Assembly: GCF_910594005.1 (NCBI RefSeq)
Contig: NC_057832.1
Location: 105,659,152-105,723,151, forward strand
Source of the DNA: Cervus elaphus
Taxonomy: Eukaryota; Chordata; Mammalia; Artiodactyla; Cervidae
Length of the DNA: 64,000 bases
Direction: 5' to 3'
A program made the translations under genes and the position numbers. Below the pieces are notes generated by a model that searched no databases, was not told the DNA's origin, and saw only the letters and a list, made by a program, of their open reading frames with translations. Positions 57,831-64,000 of the stretch are shown here, in pieces (position 1 is the stretch's first letter; each line of letters begins with the position of its first letter).

Positions 57831-57989
57831 TTATCAGAGGTCTCAATAGTTCTCATTTGAATAGTTTTACAATCAATTTTCCCACTTTCAACAATTTAAA
57901 AAATATAAATCAAGTAAATCAATGTTCCTGAAGAGTAACAGAGGAACACTGATCACACCTCTTCCTCACGCAAAAAAATTTCAACTGCT

Positions 57990-58400
57990 CCCTTTTGTTA
58001 AACAGAAAATCTTCGTCACAATACCCAAGTCATCTTCAATACCAACTTAACATTCTGGACTTTTTTATTCTCAAACTCACTGCTCCCAACATATCTAGGA
58101 AACTTCACTTTGTTGCTCTTCTTGGTCTACTGAAATTCCACTTGTCCTTGAAGATCTATTTTCTCTATGAAACGTTTACCTGATACTCTCCCCGCCTCCC
58201 ACCCTTGATACTCTTGATAAACAATTTCCTGTTTAATTCTTATAGTTCTTATTTATATGTCTTTTACTACATTTATCTTTATTTAATTAGGTGTATGTCA
58301 TTTTGATGGTAACTCCATTAAAGAAAGGACAATGCCTTATGTATATACTGCCTACATACCATGTCTATGGATGACTTGTACTTCAGAGTCCAATTTAAAG
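57990..58400 (+). mobile_element. L2 LINE relic
   Basis: 'tccttgaagatctattttct', 'gtttaattcttatagttctt', 'ctacatttatctttatttaa' and 'ggacaatgccttatgtatat' follow an L2 3' region. Confidence 0.55.
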
Positions 58401-60284
58401 AATTAGTGTATTCATTTATACCACGTTTGTCACACTATGTAACCTTTTGCTTACCAAAACATATGCAAAACAAATATAAAGAGGTATTTAAAAAACAGTT
58501 AACTGAGTGTCTGAAAGTCACATAATCTCACTGTTGGAAAGGACTCTGTCATCTAATTCAACCATCTATATTGTATTTGAATCCCTGCTTGTGTATGCCC
58601 AACATACAACTGAATCTCTCTAATGAGAGCCAATTCAAGACCTTACAAGTCAGTCTATCCCTGCTTTAAATGCTGGAAAATTCACTGCTTACTGGTTTTG
58701 ATCCTGTTCTTTCCCCAAAGAACATGGAACACATGGAACAAGGAGTTCCCCCTTTCATTAGATTACTGTTTAGTAGACATGGTACTAAAATGAAATCTTT
58801 TCTATAGGATTTGCTGTCATCTTGAAATTCAGTTACTGACTTTCTGGGTATACATGGAGGGCCATTACATAAACTACTATTAAACTGCATTTTAAAATGG
58901 TCATCTTCTTTTTCCAGGCTCCCAACTTCTTTCTAGATTTTTATTAAGAGTTTTGTTAGTCCTCATCTGCCCCTGTCTCCAGTTGCATCTCACCTATCCT
59001 CATTATGGTCACCTAAAGACATTTATTAAAAAATTAAATAAGAAAAAGACTAGGGAAAGAGCCCCACCAGTGTCAGAAAACTTCCTTCAATTTGCTGCAT
59101 AGAGAGACAGGTATTGTATTTGCGTACCACCCTTCAAACTATCTTAGCTCTAGTTCGTCACACTCTCTTCTAACCATCCTTTCCCATATGGCCCCAAGCA
59201 TAACATTCTAACATCCATAGTTTCAATGAAATGCTTGAGATTTCCTTTATTTAACAGTCAAGAACTGCAAAAAAGGGAACAGAATATTTCATACCTTAAA
59301 AAGTAATTTTATATGATTTTGATATAATGAAGAGATTAAAGTTAAACCCCAAAAGGACACATTATACCCCAATGCTAATATAATATGTTTACAAGTTCTG
59401 ACATTATCTGAATTATGTCCAGACTTAAAAGGAAAGCAAACTGAACTCCAGTATGAGTAACATATTCTGAGGGAAACATTCTCTGATATGCCTGTCCTAA
59501 CTTCTTGGAAAAGAAGCAGGAAGAGACAATCCAAAAAACAGCTCAGAAACTACTTGCATATTCATTCTTGGATGCAGAGCCTGCTCCCATGAGAGAAAAA
59601 AAAAGTGATCTACTAATTCTCTACTCATAAAGGACGTCTTATGCAGAGACACAGTCAGAGACCTAAGGCACATTCCTGTCTGAAGAATTTTTTCTGAAGT
59701 TTATTAGAAGCAGGCAATATCAATATAAAGTATAAACGATCTCACATCAGGCCAACAAAGTCACCTCAAATTAGAATTCTTCTAGCACACGAGGCAGAAG
59801 CAATCATCACATCCTATCTATTCACATACCCTGAAACTGGACAGCTTTCCCACTTTAAAAGGTAAGTAACACAAGAAAAACAATATGGGAATGCATAAGA
59901 ATTAATCACATAGCAAAAGAAAAAGAATATCACATTGAAATCTCAAGAAACCTAATTTTATTTAGCAAGCACTTATAGCGTGACCAAAATGGAATCCAAA
60001 AGACATGGTTTCTTTGAAACAGGTATTTTAAGAAGAAAACAGGCAAACATACACAGTGAACAAACTGAGATGCCAACCGATAGGAAAAGCAAGTTGGCTA
60101 AGAAAGTAAAATGTAGCAAGAAAATAAAAACTGTAATAGAAAAATTAAAATCTGCACCAAAGTCAGTAGAATTGGGCAGCACTACTCAGATTAAGAAAAA
60201 ATTAAATAAAGAATTGAGAACAAGCTTATCTTCCAGAATATGAAGGGGATAAGGAAATAAAATTAATTTTTAAAAAAGGATAAT
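58401..60284. other. Unassigned intronic sequence
   Basis: 58500-58660 resembles an unnamed ancient repeat ('gttggaaaggactctgtcat'). The lysine-rich open frame at 59956-60243 is treated under findings. Nothing else is recognised. Confidence 0.45.
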
Positions 60285-61096
60285 TAGATTGCCAGGAGAA
60301 ATATCAATAACCTCAGATATGCAGATGACACCACCCTTATGGCAGAAAGTGAAGAACTAAAGAGCCTCTGGATGAAAGTGAAAGAGGAAAGTGAAAAAGG
60401 TGGCTTAAAGCTCAACATTCAGAAAACTAAGATCATGGCATCTGGTCCCATCACCTCATGGCAAATAGATGGGGAAACAGTGGAAACAGTGGCTGACTTT
60501 ATTTTTCTGGGCTCTAAAATCACTGTAGATGGTGATTACAGCCATGAAATTAAAAGACGCTTATTCCTTGTAAGGAAAGTTATGACTAACCTAGACAGCA
60601 TATTAAAAAGCATAAACATTACTTTGTCAACAAAGGTCTGTCTAGTCAAGGCTATGGTTTTTCCAGTGGTCATGTATGGATGTGAGAGTTGGACTATAAA
60701 GAAAGCTAAGCACCGAAGAATTGATGCTTTTGAACTGTGGTGTTGGAGAAGACTCTTGAGAGTCCCTTGGACTGCAAGGAGATCCAACCAGTCCATCCTA
60801 AAGGAGATCAGTCCTGGGTATTCATTGGAAGGACTGATGTTGAAGCTGAAATTCCAATACTTTGACCACCTGATACGAAGAGCTGACTCATTTGAAAAGA
60901 CCCTGATGCTGGGAAAGACTGAAGGCAGGAAGAGAAGGGAACAACAGGGGATGAGATGGTTGGATGGCATCACTGACTCAATGGACCTGAGTTTGGGTGG
61001 ACTCCGGGAGTCGGTGATGGACAGGGAGGCCCGCCATGCTGTGGTTCATTGGGTCACAAAGAGTGGGACATGACTGAGAGACTGAACTGAACTGAT
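60285..61096 (+). mobile_element. BovB 3' fragment with unbroken 261-codon RT C-terminal frame
   Basis: Plus-strand BovB, truncated just before the YADD box (60318-60329). The frame is open from 60288 to the stop at 61071-61073, an ATG lying at 60339. It holds the YADD box, then 'KLNIQKTKIMASGPITSW', 'FIFLGSKITVDGDYSHEI', 'VVMYGCESWTIKKAKHRR' and 'DAFELWCWRRLLRVPWTA', the C-terminal region of BovB ORF2. It lacks the endonuclease and most of the RT, so it cannot act alone. The 3' end is the ACTGA-type tail at 61080-61096. Confidence 0.92.
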
Positions 61097-61882
61097 GCTC
61101 CCTTGAGAATGGGAGAAAAAGGTGAGGAAAACCTTAAGACTTCTAGTGCAGTATTCACCAACATTTTAGTTTTAAGATCCCAAAGAACTTTTCTTTTTTA
61201 AAGGGGATTATATCTATAGGTATTTATTGAATTTGAAATTAGAAAGCATTTAAAATGTTTATTCATATAGAAATAACAAGACATTACATGCTAACGTAAA
61301 TGCAATTTTAATAAAAATAACCATATTTCCCCCACCCCAAAATTGAGAAGGATGGTACTTTATATTTTTTTGGTAAATGTTTAAAATGTTTGCTTCAATA
61401 GAAGACAGCTGAATTCTCCTATCTGCTTCCACATTCAGTTTATTTTGACATACTGCTTTGGCTGAAATGTGTGAAGAAAATTTGGCCTCCTGAAGATACC
61501 TAGTTTAACAAGTAAAAAAAATTTTAAGTCTTTTTAGTCAATTATGGATATTTTTCTTTGACATTATAATAAAAACTAAACAAGTGGTAGTTTGTTAAAA
61601 GTTATTTACAATGTGGAATTTGAAACTGTATCAGTGAACTTCATACTGTTACATTAAAATCCATCAGTAAGTCTATTTATACTTTGAACGGCTCTTTTAT
61701 CCATGCAGTATGATTCTGTAATCTCATGCACTGGTCATTTAGAATATATTGGTTTACCAATATTGGTTTTCCAATATATTAGAATACATTGGTTTATATT
61801 TAGAGTTATGCAAATCTTCCCGATGTTTACAACTTTCTTTATACAATAGCAAAACATCACATTCATTGATATCATCTCATAT
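61097..61882. other. Unassigned intronic sequence with a small palindrome cluster
   Basis: AT-rich. 61739-61803 contains repeated 'atattggttt' units in both orientations. No gene or known repeat. Confidence 0.45.
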
Positions 61883-62140
61883 AATGGCAACCCACTCCAG
61901 TATTCTTGTCTAGAGAATCCTGTGGACAGAGGAGCCTGGTGGGCTGCTGTCCATAGGGTCGCATAGAGTCGGACACGACTGAAGCGACTTAGCATGCATG
62001 CATGCGCTGGAGAAGGAAAAGGCAGCCCACTCCAGTGTTCTTGCCTGGAAAATACCAGAGACGGAGGAGCCTGGTGGGCCGCGGTCTAAGGGGTCGCACA
62101 GGTGGGACACGACTGAAGCGATGTAGCAGCAGTGGCAGCA
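61883..62140 (+). mobile_element. Bov-A2 dimeric SINE
   Basis: Two Bov-A units in tandem (about 61883-62000 and 62005-62125) joined by a 'gcatgcatgcatgcgct' linker, without tRNA heads, ending in 'gtagcagcagtggcagca'. Confidence 0.88.
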
Positions 62141-62414
62141 TATCTCACTGAAAAAGTCTTTAAGTACTGGGAAGTTGTCAAGCTCAAAACGGCAGATATA
62201 AATGTTCCAAAATTTTAGTTTTCTCTGAAAATCTGAATTTTGTCATTGGCAAAAAAATTATCATCTGTTTTCCTTGAATTGAGTCTCACTAAATTCATCT
62301 TCAAGACAATATCTGCCAAATATCCAAGTCTGAATAACTGAATTCATAATTTAATCAGCTGGTTAAAAAAAAAACAAACAAAAAAAACCAACCAACCAAA
62401 CAGAAAAAAACCCA
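62141..62414. other. Unassigned sequence with A-rich tract
   Basis: Nothing recognised; an A/C-rich tract lies at 62365-62411, perhaps part of the insertion site of the following L1. Confidence 0.4.
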
Positions 62415-64000
62415 TGTGGGCTTCTAGTTCAAGATGGTGGACTAGAAGGACAGGTGCTCATCTCCTCCTGTGAGAGCACCAAAATCACAACTAGTTGTTG
62501 AACAACCAATCAACAGGAGGACACTAGAACCCACCAAAAAAAAAATACCCCATGTCTGAAGACAAAGAAGCCGCAGTGAGACGGTAGGAGGGTGCAAACA
62601 CAATAAAATCAAATCCCATACCCGCTGGGTGGGTGACCCACAAACTAGAAAACAGTAATACCAAAGAAGCTCTTCCACTGTTGTGAAGGTTCTGAGTCAG
62701 GCTTCCCAGCCTGGGGAAGCACCAAAGGAACTGGGAACCCCCAGGGAACTTGACATTGAAGGCCAGTGGGATTTGATTATAGGACTTCCACAGGACTGGG
62801 GTAAAAAAGAGACTCCAGTCTTGGAGGGTACAAAAAAAAATCTTGCATTCACCAAGACCCAGAGGAAAGGGGCAGTGACCGCACATGAGACTGAACCAAA
62901 ACTACCTGCTAGTGTTGGAGGGTCTCCCGCGGAGGCGTGGGTCAGCAGGGGCTCACCACAGAGACAAGAGCACTGGCAGCAGCAGTCCTGGAAGGTCCCC
63001 CTCAGCACAAGCCTTCCTGGAGGCTGCCCTTAATCCTATCATAGACCTACCAGGGCTGGGTCCCCTCGGGCCAAACAGCAAAGGGGGAGGGCAATCAGCA
63101 GAAAATTGGATTAAAGCTTAACTGAGCAAGGCCCTGCCCACCAGAACAAGACCCAGTTTTTCCCAGGACCAGTCCCTCCCATCAGGAAGCTTACACAAGC
63201 CTCTTGGCCTCCTCCATCAGAGCAGACAGAAGCAAGAAGAATCAGTCTCACAGTGGCTAAAATGAAAACCACATTACAAAAAGTTAATCAGGATGAAAAA
63301 GCAGAAAGTTACATCCCAGATGAAGGGACAAGATAAAACCCCAGAAAAACAATGAAATGAAGTGGAGACAGGAAACCCTGCAGAAAAAGAATTTAGAATA
63401 ATGACAGTGAAGACATCCAGGATCTCGGGAAAACAATCGAGAAGATACAAGAAATGTTTACCAAAGACCTACAGGAACTAAAGAACAAACAGAGATGAAT
63501 AATACACCAGAAGGAATCAACAGGAGAATAACTGAGGTGGAAGAATGGATAAATGATCCAGAGAACAGAATGGTGGAAAGCACTGCTTCAGAACAGAACA
63601 AAGAACGAAAAAAAAAAAAAAGGACTGCCTAAGAGACCTTTTTAGTGAAAGTCACTCAGTCATGTCTGACTCTTTGTGACCCCATGGACACAAGTCCATG
63701 GAATTCTCTAGGCCAGAATACTGGAGAGGGTAGCCTTTCCCTTCTCCCAACCCAGGGACAGAACCCAGGTTTCCCACATTGCAGGTGGATTCCTTACCAG
63801 CTGAGCCACAAGGGCAGCCCAAGAGACCACTGGGACAACATTAAACTCACCAACATTTGCATTATAGGGGTCCCAGAAATAGGAGAGAAAGGACCTGAGA
63901 AAATATTTGAAGAGGTAATAGCTGAAAACTTCCCTAACATGTGAAAGGAAACAGTCAACGAAGTCCAGGAAGCACAGTGTCTCAGGCAGGATAAACCCAA
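62415..64000 (+). mobile_element. L1 5' end: 5'UTR and degraded ORF1, runs off the window
   Basis: It starts near 62415 with a YY1-type caagatggt (62430-62438), the usual L1 first-bases signal. A GC-rich 5'UTR follows to about 63240. An ORF1-like start (ATG 63262-63264, 'MKTTLQKVNQDEKAES') is cut by TAA at 63334-63336. ORF1 sequence resumes in other frames, with the RRM-type 'NICIIGVPEIGEKGPEKIF' at 63835-63944, after a nested Bov-tA. Stops show it is inactive, though the 5' end is retained. The open frames at 62683-63033 and on the opposite strand lie in the 5'UTR and are not genes. Confidence 0.82.
63639..63820 (-). mobile_element. Bov-tA SINE nested in L1 ORF1
   Basis: A reverse Bov-tA flanked by the 8-bp repeat aagagacc at 63631-63638 and 63821-63828. 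An internal stretch of the tRNA-proximal part is missing ('ccttctcccaacccaggg'). Confidence 0.87.

Noticed and set aside
62683..63033. Overlapping 116-, 120- and 103-codon frames on both strands
   Set aside because: They lie in the GC-rich L1 5'UTR, where long chance frames are expected.
48094..64000. MTPN exon 1 within the window
   Set aside because: I searched the minus strand for the expected N-terminal 24 residues and a CpG-rich promoter and saw neither; exon 1 must lie beyond 64000.

Overview
This is mammalian, specifically ruminant (most likely bovid), nuclear DNA. The call rests on dozens of Bov-A/Bov-tA SINEs, several BovB (RTE) retrotransposon copies and CHR-type tRNA-Glu SINEs, a mix characteristic of ruminant genomes, together with a recognisable vertebrate gene whose exons are split by introns with GT..AG borders. 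Species within the ruminants cannot be settled by eye.

The one gene I can support is MTPN (myotrophin / V-1, an ankyrin-repeat regulator of actin capping protein), on the minus strand. Exons 2, 3 and 4 lie at 47980-48093, 47070-47153 and 23718-26926; together they encode residues 25-118 of the 118-residue protein with no disabling change. Exon 1 (about 24 codons plus the 5'UTR and promoter) lies beyond position 64000. The terminal exon carries a ~3.1 kb 3'UTR ending just past an AATAAA signal at 23733-23738. The UTR holds a decayed counterpart of the second cistron LUZP6 (MPD6), a miR-375 seed match next to the poly(A) signal, and a CpG-dense patch.

Layout: 1-23.7 kb is the region downstream of MTPN, with no exon of another gene seen; it consists of layered repeats (L1 fragments, a ~2.1 kb minus-strand BovB, many SINEs, hAT remnants, an LTR-like insert). 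23.7-26.9 kb is the MTPN terminal exon, free of recognisable interspersed repeats. 26.9-47.1 kb is the 20 kb intron 3, dominated by a 3.4 kb nested L1 block followed by a younger internally deleted L1 flanked by target-site duplications. 47.1-48.1 kb holds exon 3, the short intron 2 and exon 2. 48.1-64 kb is part of intron 1: two back-to-back BovB copies antisense to MTPN, an old L1, L2/MIR relics, a BovB fragment with an unbroken 261-codon reverse-transcriptase C-terminal frame, and the 5' end of an L1 running off the window.

I did not find a new biological system. The most unusual observations are the LUZP6 frame that has lost its AUG and runs on past the human stop, a perfect 25-bp inverted copy of nearby sequence at the 5' end of a SINE, and an 84-bp BovB insertion with a perfect 12-bp target duplication. 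Repeat family names are from recognition, not a database search; boundaries are accurate to about 5-20 bp unless target-site duplications fix them.
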